64,000 bases of DNA from Riptortus pedestris. Lineage: Eukaryota; Arthropoda; Insecta; Hemiptera; Alydidae. Positions 11,941 to 23,670 of this stretch are shown in pieces (position 1 is the first letter of the stretch; each line of letters opens with the position of its first letter). Below the pieces are notes generated by a model. The model ran no database searches. It was given only the letters and a program-made list of their open reading frames with translations, and was not told the DNA's origin. The stretch spans positions 142,006,501-142,070,500 of the forward strand of contig CM032232.1 of the NCBI GenBank assembly GCA_019009955.1, in the 5' to 3' direction. A program made the translations under genes and the position numbers.

Positions 11941-12319
11941 TTATTATTATGTATTTGAGATGCCGCTACAATGGCGATTCATCTTTTGACATGTTTGAAT
12001 ATAAATTTGCAAAATTAAATAAATATTAAAAATTTTATAAAGCTAAATGTTAAAAATAAATATAACCATGCCGCTGCAATGGCGATTCATATTTTACAAT
12101 AACATGCAAGAATATAATTACACAAAATTAAATAAATATTAAAATTTTTACACAGCTAACTTTTACAAATGTACAAAATAAATAGAATGGACAAAACTAT
12201 ATATAAATTGTTACTATTTTTACAACATGAGGAAAAAAACAAAATAAAAATAAAACAAACAAAAAAAAACTAAAAGAAAAACTTTGAATAGTTAAACTGG
12301 AATATAAATATTAAATTGG
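11941..12319 (-). mobile_element. LINE 3'-end copy (I-clade-like), 5' truncated
   Basis: The minus-strand 3'UTR only. The tail is at the left (ATCTCAAATACATAATAATAA on the minus strand, after ATCGCCATTGTAGCGG). Two tandem copies of a roughly 115-bp unit, each with CAATGGCGATTCAT on the plus strand, follow. A 10-bp duplication AATACGTATA flanks it (11931-11940 and 12320-12329). It is the same family as 53987-54866. Confidence 0.75.
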
Positions 12320-12329
12320 AATACGTATA

Positions 12330-13161
12330 GTAAACACTTTCGGGAGTTGGCCTTCCAGTAGCATCACAGTTTTTGTGTTATTTTACGTCACTTAATAATA
12401 ATAATTTACGCTACTTCAAATAGTCTGGACTTATCTTACTCCTACTAGAGTTTCTCTTTAACTAAATTAAAAAAAAAAGTTATAAAATCCTAGGTTATCG
12501 CTTTCTTTTACGTAATAATTTATTTAATTTTATCCTTAGTGAAAACAATAGAAGTAGTTATAGCAATAAAAGATCTTATGGTTTCAGTTGACCCTCTTTA
12601 TTATTTCCAACAATCAAAAATTTCCCTCTTCTCGGTATTTGCAATGCAGAAATATAAAATTATTCTCCTGAGTTATTATAACAATAAAACTAAACGAGAG
12701 AATAAAAAAAAAAAAAAAAAGAATAAAAAAATGATTAGCTAAAACAATGAGGTAATTTAGTTTTAATGGTTTATATTAATCTTATTTTTCTGTTAATCTA
12801 ATGTCTTATTATTGTTATCTCTTGTTTTATTCACGTTTATTTCATTATTTTCTATACTGCAGTATCCCTGCAGTAAAAAAAAAAATATTTTCCGTGCTCA
12901 ATCGTTAATGTAATTCGCGGTTATTGTGGTCATTTATTTTCTTTTTTAAACTGCATCAATACTAATTACATTTTTATATTTGAAAAAATAAAAGTATTAT
13001 TAACAATCTGTAACTATAAATGCTTATAAAAAATATGGATAAAAATAATGAAATAAAGTTATAATATATGATATTGTAATATCATATAGACTGGCTGAAT
13101 GAACATTTAATTTCATATTCCATTATTAGAATAGCTAATATTCCCATTATAGCTCAATTTT
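12330..13161. other. AT-rich DNA, no recognised gene
   Basis: Simple-sequence and A-rich stretches. The 67-codon frame at 12539-12742 ends in a lysine/asparagine-rich A-tract translation and shows no domain. Confidence 0.4.
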
Positions 13162-13181
13162 AGCGGATTTCCTTAAGAGAA

Positions 13182-13227
<46 letters not shown>
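13162..13227 (+). mobile_element. HINE 5'-end remnant with (AT)n
   Basis: AGCGGATTTCCTTAAGAGA joins (AT)n at 13183-13227, so most of the 5' block is deleted. It lies to the left of the BEL/Pao element, whose right LTR abuts another (AT)n at 15643. Confidence 0.5.
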
Positions 13228-13230
<3 letters not shown>

Positions 13231-13540
13231 TATTGATGACGGCCGGCCTGTCTCTCGCAATAGAGAGGTTGAGTACCAGGCACGTCTAGAAATAAAATAG
13301 CTGGTCGCAGCAGAGAAAGGGGGAAACCTCTAAGAAAATAACTAAAATGTAGGGCATTAATAATTTAATGATTAAAATAATAATCCTCTTCTCATGTGAG
13401 ATAGACAAAATAACATAACAAAAAATTAAACCCTTTGAAATTAATGATGATAAAACTTAATATTATATTATACACTAATTGGCCAACTAATGAGCTCTTG
13501 ACAAATAATAATATCTTATCTGAAGACAGAGAGAGAGAGA

Positions 13541-13830
13541 GGATGCGGCAGCTGGGCCGAGGAGAAGTGATGAGAGGATGCGGCATCTGGGCCGATGAGA
13601 AGTGATGAGATGATGCGGCAGCTGGGTCGATGAGAAGTGATGAGATGATGCGCAGCTGGGCCTAGGAGAAGTGATGAGAGGATGCGGCAGCTGGGCCGAT
13701 GAGAAGTGATGAGATGATGCGGCAGCTGGGCCGATGAGAAGTGATGAGAGGATGCGGCAGCTGGGCCGATGAGAAGTGATGAGATGATGCGGCAGCTGGG
13801 CCGATGAGAAGTGATATGGCAGCTGGCCCG
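13541..13830 (+). repeat. 35-bp minisatellite in the left LTR
   Basis: About eight units of 35 bp (GATGCGGCAGCTGGGCCGAT core), with start points at 13545, 13580 and 13615. A shorter array of the same unit lies in the other LTR at 15105-15290. Confidence 0.9.
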
Positions 13831-14173
13831 ATGAGAACTGACTGAGTAGATGTAGCCTTGGTGAAGGTCTAGGCAGAACTGGTAGTTGTTTGGTTAATCC
13901 CTGCAGCCTGGGACGAGCTTGAGAAAACTAGGCGATAAGATAGTTTGGGGATTATCCTGGCGTCTGGCTCTATCTCTCTCTCTCTCCCTCACGCTCTCTC
14001 TCTCTCTCCCGCTTGGGCAGCTCTGTCAAGTGCTGCCATCATGTGGCAGCTACACGTATTACATCTATTATGGTCACATTACTTAATGCTAGGTTTATAA
14101 TATAGAAGAGCATTATTTACTCTAACTTAAAATTAAAGGGGGGACACAAAAACAAAATATGTCGTCCTCGACA
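13831..14173 (-). repeat. BEL/Pao LTR, left copy (non-satellite part)
   Basis: It matches 15291-15642 almost base for base, including the CT-rich run, CTGCCATCATGTGGCAGCTA and the terminal TGTCGTCCTCGACA. On the minus strand this is the 3' LTR. The adjoining plus-strand sequence GCCGCCCACC is consistent with a purine-rich polypurine tract (GGTGGGCGGC) on the minus strand. Confidence 0.8.
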
Positions 14174-14220
14174 TGCCGCCCACCAAAGTTTTTATGCAAA
14201 GAAAAACTTTATTTAATCTA

Positions 14221-15085
14221 TTAATCGTTGGGCAAAAGCAGTGGGACGACCTTTACCACTGGCCTTTTGTAAGTTCCGGTAGGAGTCCGGATGGTGACGA
14301 CCCGTACAATGCCATCCGTTCCTGGATGCGTGGCAATCACCCGAGCCAATGGCCACCTAGTGGGAGGCGTAATTGAGTCCTTTAAGATCACCAGGTCGCC
14401 GACCTCCAGGTTGGGACGCGGAGTTGTCCATTTTTGCCGCTGTTGCAGATCGTGCAGGTACCTAGTTTTCCATTGTGACCAGAAATGCTGGACCCTCTAT
14501 TGTACGAGCTGCCAGCGTCTGAGCCGGCCCTCATTCAAGCCGGCTAGAGAAGTTTCTGACAGGGCCGTTAGTGCGCGCCCAACTAAGAAGTGACCAGGTG
14601 TCAAACACTCCATAGTTGCCGGTTCCTCGTCCAAGGGACATAGAGGTCGTGAATTCATAACTGCTTCTATCCTACAAAAGAGCGTAGCTAACTCCTCATA
14701 AGTAAGCGGGGTGTTGGCAAGGTTCTTACTTAGCAGATTCTTAGCACTCTTTATCCCGGCCTCCCAGATTCCTCCGAAATGCGGTGAATGAGGAGGGTTA
14801 AAATGCCATTGAATTTCTCTCTGAGCAGCGAAATCATGGACACATTGTTGAGCAGGCTCTGGCTTGTACCATGCAGCAAATCTCTTTAATTCGTCGGACG
14901 CCCCTACAAAGTTTGTACCGCAATCCGAATAAATGTGCTGAGGTCTACCTCTCCTGGAAATAAGTCCGTGGAGTGCGGCCATGAAAGCCTCCGTGGAGCA
15001 ACTGGAGACGACCTCCAAATGCACGGCCTTGGTAACCGTACAAATGAAGAGACACAGGTATAAAAAAATTTGTCGGATTCTGAGC
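14221..15085 (-). pseudogene. BEL/Pao integrase and C-terminal domain, N-terminally truncated
   Basis: The minus-strand frame runs from about 15085 to a stop at 14221-14223 with one internal TAG at 14497-14499. The upper part is an rve-type integrase core: HLEVV strand, second catalytic Asp in YSDCGTNF and catalytic Glu in GGIWEAG about 53 residues later. The first catalytic Asp is missing because the N-terminal side is deleted. Next come the RIEAVMNSRPL and PGHFLVGRAL blocks. Beyond the TAG the frame continues with the C-terminal domain usual in this family (HFWSQW, GDLVILKD, RWPLARV, RVVTIRTPTG). It is non-functional but young-looking. Confidence 0.9.
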
Positions 15086-15104
15086 TCTTCCAGTGTAGTG
15101 ATGT

Positions 15105-15290
15105 GAGGATGCGGCCGCCGGGCCGAGGAGAAGTGATGAGATGATGCGGCAGCTGGGCCGAGGAGAAGTGATGTGAGGATGCGGCAGCTGGGCCGATGAG
15201 AAGTGATGAGATGATGCGGCAGCTGGGCCGAGGAGAAGTGATGTGAGGATGCGGCAGCTGGGCCGAGGAGAAGTGATATGGCAGCTGGGC
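15105..15290 (+). repeat. 35-bp minisatellite in the right LTR
   Basis: About five units of the same GATGCGGCAGCTGGGCC-type repeat as 13541-13830, in the corresponding LTR position. Unit number differs between the two LTRs. Confidence 0.85.
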
Positions 15291-15638
15291 CGATGAGAAC
15301 TGTCTCAGTAGAGGTAGCCTTGGTGAAGGTCTAGGCAGAACTGCTAGTTGTTTGGTTAATCCCTGCAGCCTGGGACGAGCTTGAGAAAGCTAGGCGATAA
15401 GATAGTTTGGGGATTATCCTGGCCCCTGGCTCTATCTCTGTCTCTCTCTCTCCCTCACGCTCCCTCTCTCTCTCCCGCTTGGGCAGCTCTGTCAAGTGCT
15501 GCCATCATGTGGCAGCTACACGTATTACATCTATTATGGTCACATTACTTAATGCTAGGTTTATAATATAGAAGAGCATTATTTACTCTAACTTAAAATT
15601 AAAGAGGGGACACAAAAAAACAAATATGTGTCGTCCTC

Positions 15639-15642
<4 letters not shown>
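15291..15642 (-). repeat. BEL/Pao LTR, right copy (non-satellite part)
   Basis: Counterpart of 13831-14173. It ends with TGTCGTCCTCGACA and is followed at once by (AT)n (15643-15684). On the minus strand this is the 5' LTR. Confidence 0.8.
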
Positions 15643-15687
<45 letters not shown>

Positions 15688-15689
15688 AA

Positions 15690-16275
15690 TATCCGTCACT
15701 CGGGGGCTGCGTAAACTAAGCAGATTTCCCACGTGAAGTTATACAATAGAGAAATCTCCATACGAGAGCCGAACAGTTACGGAAACGGCCGAACTAGCTT
15801 TCGGCGGAAAACTCACTCGTCCGTTATTCGCCTACATTTAATAAAAATGCAAATATCTCTGTTAATATTCAAGATAGAGAATAAATGTATATAACAATAT
15901 TTATAGTAAATTTAATTTGCAAGAAGATTCATTCTATACACTTTCGACCCGACTTGAGATTTGTTCTATACAAGTACGGTAACGGAGATATTTCGAATTT
16001 TCTAAAATCCCCCCTCTATAAACCCCCCCCCTCCCTCCTACTGATCCGATGTCAGCCATTAACGCACTTGATATGTCTTTTTACATAAAACGTTTAAATA
16101 TCGAGTTTGGTAACGATCAACCAAAAATTGCGAACGCTAGAGCGCTAACAGACAAATATATATAGTTTTGAACGGACCTCATTTTTGTCATCTCCTGGAA
16201 GGATCGATGGACATTTAGAGAAATTATTTGAAAATCGCGTCATGACGACGATAGCTGATTTCTGGAATATCTGCT
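15690..16275 (-). mobile_element. HINE-like element copy 10
   Basis: In minus orientation it starts at the 3' end TCCGTCACTCGGGGGCTGCG, then GCAGATTTCCCACGTGAAG, the A-type short module (GAACAGTTACGGAAACGGCC), the core, a very short (AT)n near 16156 and the 5' block. It ends at TCTGCT (16275). Confidence 0.8.
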
Positions 16276-16283
16276 AAAAAGTA

Positions 16284-16748
16284 TATAATAGCAATCTCGT
16301 TGCAAATTTAATTTTTTCTAAAAGTCATTCTGTAAATTTTTAAATGTTAATTTAAATTTCTCTATCTCGTACATTAGACATTTAAATTATTCAATATTCA
16401 CTCCCCCCCTCCCCAGCAAACCCACTTTTAGTCATTGGGCGTTAACAATACTCTCATATACTATGATGAGTATTTTTCGAAGTATAAATATCAAATAATG
16501 TTTTCAACGGACATTTATGAGAGAAATTTATATTCCACGTTCTTAAATCGAAAATGATCAGTTGAATCTATACCATACGTGATTTTAACCATTTCGCTGA
16601 ATACCTCTAAGCCCCAACTTTTACTTAGAAATAGAAAATATATGGTTTCATGAGCTCTTGCCGATGACACCATATATCATTCAGGAAATGGCTGGCAAGT
16701 ATTGTGGGAAATGTGCTTGGTATACGCAACCCCCGCGTGGAGGATTTT
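16284..16748 (+). mobile_element. Degraded HINE-like fragment (subfamily B)
   Basis: The core resembles TTGCAAATTTAAT... and AAACCCACTTTTAGTCA, and the 3' end is recognisable as GGGAAATGTGCTTGG, hairpin CGCAACCCCCGCG and GGATTTTA. No 5' end is present. Confidence 0.6.
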
Positions 16749-17665
16749 ACTTAAGTATTCACCAAACGCTTAGCCTTTTCTTTTCTTGTGTTTATCTCAG
16801 TTAACCAAGATTTAAAGCTACGATTAAGAAGCGATAAGGATTTTTCTTTTTTACTTTTTTTTCTATTGACACAGACAATGGATCATACAAAAACGATGTT
16901 GGGCATTCGTGTATAAGTGCACTTACTCTTTCGAAACGCGCACCTTTTCAAAGTCCCCATTTTGTAAATTGGTGTAGCCATTAAGTAGATTGGTGTCAAC
17001 AACTGGAGGTGCAGGGATGGGTGTCGGAGGGTGGGACAGACTGACTGACAGGCAAAGTATTGATCGTGCTACAGCTGCATCGTGTGTGTGTGTGTGAGGG
17101 GTTAGAAGTATGCTTAGTTAGGGGAGACAATGAAGTGGGGGGAGACTTGCTTCCAGCACGAGGGTACTAATAAAACTCTTATCTGACAACCATGGGAATC
17201 CCGGCAATATTGTGATGTTCAAGAAGAAGATCCTTAGTAATTCGAGAATTTCATCCCCACCTCTGCTAAATGTTTGAAATAATTTAGTCGTATTTTAATT
17301 AAAGAGTTTATTTTCTTTGCCCTTAACATAGACTCATCAGAACACCGTGCATAATAAAGTCTTGTTTAGCAACATTCACTTAAATTAAATTTAATAAAAT
17401 TTCGTTATTAATCAATTGCTATAACTACCAGTTGTCTGGTTCTTTAATTTTAATAATGAAGCTGCTCTAAACAAGTTTTACCCAATTTATGTAAATGAAG
17501 ACTACTCGATTATAAAATATATAATAACATAAATGATCTTGTGTTAGAAAACTATGATGGTTACATAGCCCTTTTAGGAGTGTAGACACTCGTCGTGATT
17601 ATTATGGGTTTGGATTGCAGAAATTATTTTTTCTGACCTATAATGGCTCAAAAAACTGTTATATA
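16749..17665. other. No recognised gene
   Basis: Mixed AT-rich sequence with a short (GT)n near 17080. No domain, splice-bounded frame or repeat family was recognised. Confidence 0.4.
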
Positions 17666-18211
17666 CACTCAAACGCAAAAAAAAACCGGACACTTAGATT
17701 TAGTCTTATAATTTTGTTAAATACTTAATATATATGTTTATTAATCTTTTTAATTAAAATAATTGGTTAATCTATAGGTTATTTAAACAAAATCTGCCAA
17801 AAGTGAATAATTTTTATTGATTATTTACACAAAAATACAAAATAAAAAAAAATAAAAAGATAAATTAACACATTTAAAAAAAAAAATATTCTTCATTTTT
17901 ATTTCAGTGAATGGTAGACTTCGCTACCCCAAGCGTTTCGGCAATGTAACGTAAGCTCCGGCCTTCCATCTAAGTTTGAAAGACCCATTATTCTGGACCG
18001 AAATAAAAATAAAACATTAATTAAAGAAAATGCTTGGTTAATAATTAAAGATGTTTAAATGTGCGAAAAACTACTTACAGTTTAGAATAGATCAACTTCA
18101 CGACAAATAAATCTAATCTGAGTTTTATCTAATTGTTAATTGTAAAGAAAATTGCTGAAAATTAGCTTTTAATACGACAAAAATGAAGTGTCCGGTTTTT
18201 TTTGCGGTTGA

Positions 18212-18214
<3 letters not shown>
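17666..18214 (-). mobile_element. Deleted Tc1/mariner-type element
   Basis: Terminal inverted repeats of about 28 bp (CACTCAAACGCAAAAA on the left; CACTCAACCGCAAAAA on the reverse strand at the right) are flanked by TA on both sides. At about 17909-17971 the minus strand keeps a transposase helix-turn-helix fragment (GRSLRYIAETLGVAKSTI). The DDE catalytic domain is absent, so it cannot be autonomous. Confidence 0.8.
17909..17971 (-). pseudogene. Transposase helix-turn-helix remnant
   Basis: A short minus-strand frame reads GRSLRYIAETLGVAKSTI, the pattern of the N-terminal DNA-binding helix-turn-helix of Tc1/mariner transposases. An in-frame stop lies just before the first Met and another two codons after the last Ile. 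Confidence 0.65.
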
Positions 18215-18247
<33 letters not shown>

Positions 18248-18378
18248 TTTGAAGTAACCCTTCCAAGATGATTTTACTTGATACATGCCTCAACAGCAAA
18301 ATACATCACATTTATTTAATTTGCATATAATACATTATTAATACAAATATAATTTAATTAATTATTTTTATATGAAAT

Positions 18379-18606
18379 GGGGACTCGGGTTAGCCACGTG
18401 AGTAAAAGCTTTGATTTTAATATAAAATGCTAAACCTAGAGTGGCGAGTTCCATTCCCACCTGGGCAATAGGAATTTATATGTTGGGAACTCTTTAAATA
18501 ATACCTTAAATGGCACGCTGGCTAGAAATGGTTGGTAACCTTTAGATAAAACGTCCAAATTAGCGATAGTATCAAAAATTGGACGTTAATAAATAATAAT
18601 AATAAT
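18379..18606 (+). mobile_element. tRNA-derived SINE copy c
   Basis: The plus-strand head GGGGACTCGGGTTAGCCACG contains an A-box-like segment. The B-box region (CGAGTTCCATTCCC) is mutated. The body has GGCTAGAAATGGTTGGTAAC. The 3' end GGACGTTAATAAATAATAAT shows the family tail. Confidence 0.8.
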
Positions 18607-19070
18607 TTCAAAGGAAAAAAAATAAGAAAGATAAGTTGTTATGAAATAAAACCTTTTTGAAATATATAATGAAAATAATTAATAATAATATAAAATAAGT
18701 AATTCAATATGTGTTCAAATAATAGGTCAAATAGGTAAATTAAAAAGTTATACAGTTGAATTTCTTAAAATGTAGACATAATATTATTAATGAAATTCAC
18801 TTTCCAATGGAAGATTTCAATAATTTAGCCATTCAGATCTAATGAAATAACGCCATATTATGTCAACTTGTGCTAACAATTTTATTTTAGCTTTTTTTCT
18901 ATTAGTTTCTATGTCTTCAGTTCCTTTTTAATGAGTTAAAACCTAAAAAAAAAAATACTTCAAAACATCTAAAAAGCTAATTCACGATTTCTTGGATGAT
19001 TTATGCATAGTTTGTAGCCCCTTGAAAAGTCACAGAAGAGCTTGAAACTCGCTGGTGAATGTGATTTTTA
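18607..19070. other. AT-rich DNA, no recognised gene
   Basis: No recognisable repeat ends or coding potential. Confidence 0.4.
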
Positions 19071-19480
19071 TAATAGACGAGTATATTACTCTATTGACGG
19101 TCTAGGGGTTGCAATTTTTATTTGATCGGTTTCCATATTCTATATTTAAACGTTTCAAGTAAAAGTAAAAATGAAACCGTATTTAGGAGAGGGGTGACAT
19201 GTAAAATTGTAAACATTGACCTCGTTTTGCGGCAGATCAAAGGATTTTATATAACTAATCAATCTTTTTGATAAACTAATGGTCTTTAATTGTTCTTCTA
19301 TAGGATTCTATCCTAATCGGAGATTTTAACTATTTGTTTTAATAAGCCCTTTTTCTCAAGTGATCATCTTTTAGTTTTTTTTTTATTTATTTTTTTTTTT
19401 ATACTTCTTACTAAAGGAGAAATGGAGAGATACGTTTCGAGCTCATAGGAAGCCTGCTTATTTGATGCTTCCTACTCATG
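19071..19480 (+). mobile_element. Degraded HINE core
   Basis: Keeps CTATTGACGGTCTAGGGG (cognate of the CTCTAGCGGTCGC core), GTTTGATC-like and core remnants to about 19330. Both ends are lost. Confidence 0.5.
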
Positions 19481-20029
19481 ACCAAAATTTTAAAATACTC
19501 ATAATTCTTACATAAATATGAAAATAAAACTCCATTATGTTTTTTGATGCATTATACTATATGATACTCAACCTCTCCAACTGGTATATAAAATATTCTG
19601 AGTCATTAATTATTGTATGACGACTTGTATAAAAGGAAAAAAAAATCAACATTTTACCCTTCCATTTACATCAGCACTTTACTAGAAAAAGTAAACATTT
19701 AGTTCATTATATATTTATTTGACACCTACCTAATTGGCTTCGGATTGCGGTATGTCAATTGACCATTTGCCATAATTATGTGTGTCAATTACAAGTGAAA
19801 AGTTCTATTTTTATTTCGTGAAATTCTGCCCAGAAAAACACGTCAAATGAAATTAGTATGTCAGTTTCGTTGGGTTTAAATCAATATTAGTTCTATAATG
19901 TACATACTTGTGCTTCTCGGTCAATGTTCACCAATACCCATCTTTGACAGAAACTGTCTCTTTTCCTGCAGGAAACCGTTCTTTCTACGTGATTGGAAGA
20001 CACCAGTAAATTCATTTCAATTGTCCCTT

Positions 20030-20203
20030 AGCTCAAAAAATGTTTTACCTTTATTAACTTCTTATTGGCAACTTACTCTCAGGATCTGAAAATGAATCGT
20101 GAAACTGGTTGACTAAACTAGACTAGATTTTCTTGGGCGATAAACTACACGGCCTTTGATTGTTGTAGTTACTTTCAGTTGTGTAACGTGTACTATTAAT
20201 AAA
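20030..20203 (-). repeat. Dispersed repeat, inverted partner of 9108-9270
   Basis: Contains GATCTGAAAATGAATCGTGA and TTTTCTTGGGCGATAAACTA, the reverse complement of the sequence after HINE copy 7. Homology runs up to the 3' boundary of HINE copy 13. Confidence 0.75.
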
Positions 20204-20656
20204 AGTCCGTCCCGCAGGGGCTGCGTAAACTAAGCAGATTTCCCAAGTGTGTCACTTATTTGCATTTATCTCAAAAATTAAAAATTCAATGAGAACAATA
20301 TTTGGTGTTTATGCTTCAAATAATGTGCTTCATAATATAACAGCTTATTCATATTATGGCATGAGTAGAGTGGGGGGTGGGGGGGACGGAAAACTATAAA
20401 ATACAAATATCTCGGTTAATAATCAAGATAGCGAAAACACGTTAATAACAACATTTATAGAACATTCTATTTGCAATAAGATTGGTTCTATTCAATTCTT
20501 CGATCCGACGCATAATAACGGTGATATTAAGAACTTTCAAAATTCTTCCCCTCTAAACCCCCTTCCTACTAGTCGGATTTCAGCCATTAACGAACTTGAT
20601 CTTTCTTTTTATATTAAACGATTAAATATCGAATTTTATAACGCTAGAGTGGTAAC

Positions 20657-20700
<44 letters not shown>

Positions 20701-20782
20701 GAACGGACGTCATTTTCGCTATCTACTAGGTAGGAGGACATTTGAAGATATTTTCAATTCTGACCCTCAAGGGAAACCTGCT
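20204..20782 (-). mobile_element. HINE-like element copy 13 (subfamily B)
   Basis: The 3' end AAAAGTCCGTCCCGCAGGGG and GCAGATTTCCCAAGTG are followed by the B core (ACAATATTTGGTGTTTATGC, CATGAGTAGAG), (AT)n about 20659-20694, the 5' block and ACCTGCT at 20782. Near full length. Confidence 0.8.
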
Positions 20783-21070
20783 AATAGAACTAAGTAACTT
20801 AACTACTTAGCTTAGACTAGTTAACTAAATAAAGTATTAAAAATATTAACAAATTCTAAAATATATACTAAATAATATAATACTTATTAAAATAAGAGCT
20901 AGACTTCCATATTGCATTTAACTCTACTAACTAAGCCACGGCTATGGGTAGCGGTTAGTATGATCGATTTTCTCACTAAGGCAATCTTCACGAACCTTTC
21001 AGCCCGAGTAAAGTAATGGAAGAGTTACAAAAATTGGTAATTTGACCTCTTAAAGTATTCTTACTTTTTT

Positions 21071-22556
21071 AGCAGCTATTGAAGTTGTACTCATGTTGCG
21101 TTTTTCGAAAAAAAAATCCTGCAGTGTCTATCGATCCTACTTTGGAGATGTGAAAAATGAGTTGACCTCAAAAATATCTATATATTTGCCTTTTAACGCT
21201 CTAGCGGTCGCAATTTTTGTTCGATCGTTACCAAACTCGATATTTAATCGTCTAAAAATCAAGTTCGTTAATGTCTGAAATCGAATCAGACGGAGGAATT
21301 TCAAACATTCGAAATATTTCTGTTATTATACATTAATCACGAAAATTTCAATAGAACTAATCCTATTAATAAATGTAACTTCCTATAAGTGATTGTTATA
21401 TTCCTTTTTTTCTTCTCTATCTTGAATATTAACCCAGGTATTTGGATTTCTTAATTTTCAGCCTTCAGTAAACCCCACTCCTACTCACGTCATAGTGACA
21501 GAAAGGTGCTATGTCATTAACTACTTTATTGGACGCCTAATTGCCAAATATTGTTTACATTGAACCTTTACTGTGTGAAGACATCATCAATTAAGATTTC
21601 ACGTTCTTAACTCAAAAATGTTTATTTGTTCTATATTATATTTTACAGTTTCATGCAATACTTAAGTCCATAGTCGTTAATAGCTGAAATCAGACTTGGA
21701 ATTAGGGGGGTTTACTAGTGCGGGTTGTTCGAAATTTCAAAATACCTCCGTTACCTTCCAATCTTATGAAACTATTGATGTTCTACAGTGTTATTGTATA
21801 CATTCTTTTTGTAAATAAAATATTTGGCGATCTACTTTGCTTATTTGTTTTCAGTCTCAATAAATGCACACGTCTACTCATCGAGTGTTTACTTAGGAAA
21901 TATATGTTGAGATGAAGGTATATAGGATGTTTGTTTGGACAAACAATAAACTTCGTGGCTATTATTACGTTTATGCCTCTGTGTATATAAATGCCCACAC
22001 CTAAACAACAACAATGCGAAATATGTGGTTATTATACTACTATCTTTACACACGCACACATGTATTCACAGACAAACTTTTTTTTTTTTTTTTTACGAAT
22101 AAATGCACTAATATCCTGTTATACAATAGCTAAATTTTATTGCATCTTCTTTGCTAACGAACTGATTCTATCTACTCCTTTTGGGTTGTCTTGTAAGGCC
22201 AATTTTATGTTTCTAGGAATATCAAATTGTTTGAAAGTTGTTTATACAGATTGGCATTCCTTTATAAGATGGAGTATTGAGGGTAGAACATGGCATATTT
22301 CATATTATTGTTGTGGATCTTTAGTTATGAAGTGTATGTGGGTAAGAATTGTGTGGCCTATACGCATCCTGGTTGTCCTTACCTCTTCTTTTCGAAGGCC
22401 TCTGAAGGCACTGTGCCATGTTCCTGGAAAATCATTTATATTTTGTAGTTAGTTTGTGAGGGGTATTTCCTTCGACATTGAATTGAGATGAGATCAGCAG
22501 TGTGCCATACTTGGGAAATCTGCTTAGTTAACGATGCCGCTGCGTGACGGACTTTT
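21071..22556 (+). mobile_element. HINE-like composite, copy 14
   Basis: The 5' part AGCAGCTATTGAAGTTGTAC and a complete-looking B-type core with CTCTAGCGGTCGC are followed by a second core start at about 21676 (TAGCTGAAATCAGACTTGG). The 3' end at 22511-22556 (GGGAAATCTGCTTAGTTAACG, GACGGACTTTT) is intact. About 21910-22480 is unrelated sequence of unknown origin. The 153-codon frame there (21991-22452) has no recognisable domain. Confidence 0.6.
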
Positions 22557-23670
22557 TAAATTAGGAACGATATACAGCTTCATTAAACAATAACAATAAT
22601 AATTTATATAATTATATTACCGGAAGAAATAATCAATATAATTATTAACTATTTACTTGGTCGAAAAAAATGTAAAGGGAATAATAATGATAACGCCCAA
22701 CATTGGTTTAAAGTATCTTGCTAATTAAGTTCTAAAAAAAAAGTCGAAATATTCATTTATACACCGTCTGACTGGAATGATAATTTATTCATCGTTTTAT
22801 TCAAAACGTCCGAAAATTCCGACGTTCTGACATTAGTGTTTCCGCCATCATGAGAAATCAATATGACGTCGCTTCCACCTTGAATGAAGTCTATTAAAAT
22901 GAAGAGAGTGGTTTGGGATTCAACGCAGATATCTCGCACGGAATGTAAATCCGGCACTGTTTAAGATTCAACACTGGGGCTCATTTACAAGAAATTCTCC
23001 CAAGAGAGGGCTTAATGGGAATTATTAGCTTGTAGAAAGCTTCTTTTTTTCTAAGTTTCTTTTTTTACAAGTCCACTTTACTAAGTAATAAGTCTCGGTG
23101 GAAGGCCGAACCGGTCGGTACTTACAAGCGCATTTAAAAGTCAATACTTGGTCCGCTTTGGGACTAATGTAATTGTTTTGCATTACGGTCGCTCGGGTAG
23201 TAAACATTGTTTGGGAAGGTCTCTTAATGATTGTGCTATCAGCAAACTGGACCCTCTCCAAACTTGTACGAACTTTAACTATCTCGGAGGATTATAGGCG
23301 AAGCAAATCGACTTGGAAGGAAACGTTGCTACCGGGATCATATGCTGAAGGTTCTCTGATTCAAGAACCGGTCTTGGAAGATAATGTGATCCATGGTCAT
23401 GTTTTCTAGTGACAACAGGAAACTGAACAAGGAAAACTGGACTGTGCTGCTGATCCTGGGGCGTGAGTCTTAAGAAAATTGTTTGGAGCTGACAAAAAGA
23501 TGACCTAAAAAAGTTTGTGGTGAACATGACATGATCTAATGATTCTATTAAGAAGATGAGCTATGATTTCTTCGACGAATATTCACAAGAAACTGGACGT
23601 AGAAACCCAGGTCCTTCCGAGTGCGTAGCGTTTATCTCTAAACTCTAGGATATTCAGTATTCCTGATTTC
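22557..23670. other. Higher-complexity DNA, no recognised gene
   Basis: Several short frames on both strands (for example 23025-23261 minus and 23173-23409 plus) show no domain I recognise. This may be decayed transposon sequence joined to the zinc-knuckle remnant downstream. Confidence 0.35.

Larger units (their letters stand above)
13530..15642 (-). mobile_element. Internally deleted BEL/Pao LTR retrotransposon
   Basis: Two near-identical blocks flank a minus-strand pol remnant: left LTR ending at 14173 and right LTR ending at 15642, both with TGTCGTCCTCGACA at the end (TGTCGAGGACGACA at the LTR start on the minus strand). The right block joins directly to the integrase region at about 15090, so gag, protease, reverse transcriptase and RNase H are gone. 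The left LTR limit is not sharply defined. It probably landed in or near HINE (AT)n sequence. Confidence 0.75.

Noticed and set aside
14173..14593. Plus-strand open frames across 14173-14593
   Set aside because: They are the antisense of the BEL/Pao integrase C-terminal region.
21991..22452. 153-codon open frame
   Set aside because: Cys/Phe/Ile-rich translation of AT-rich DNA with a poly-T run. No domain, and it lies inside a rearranged HINE region.
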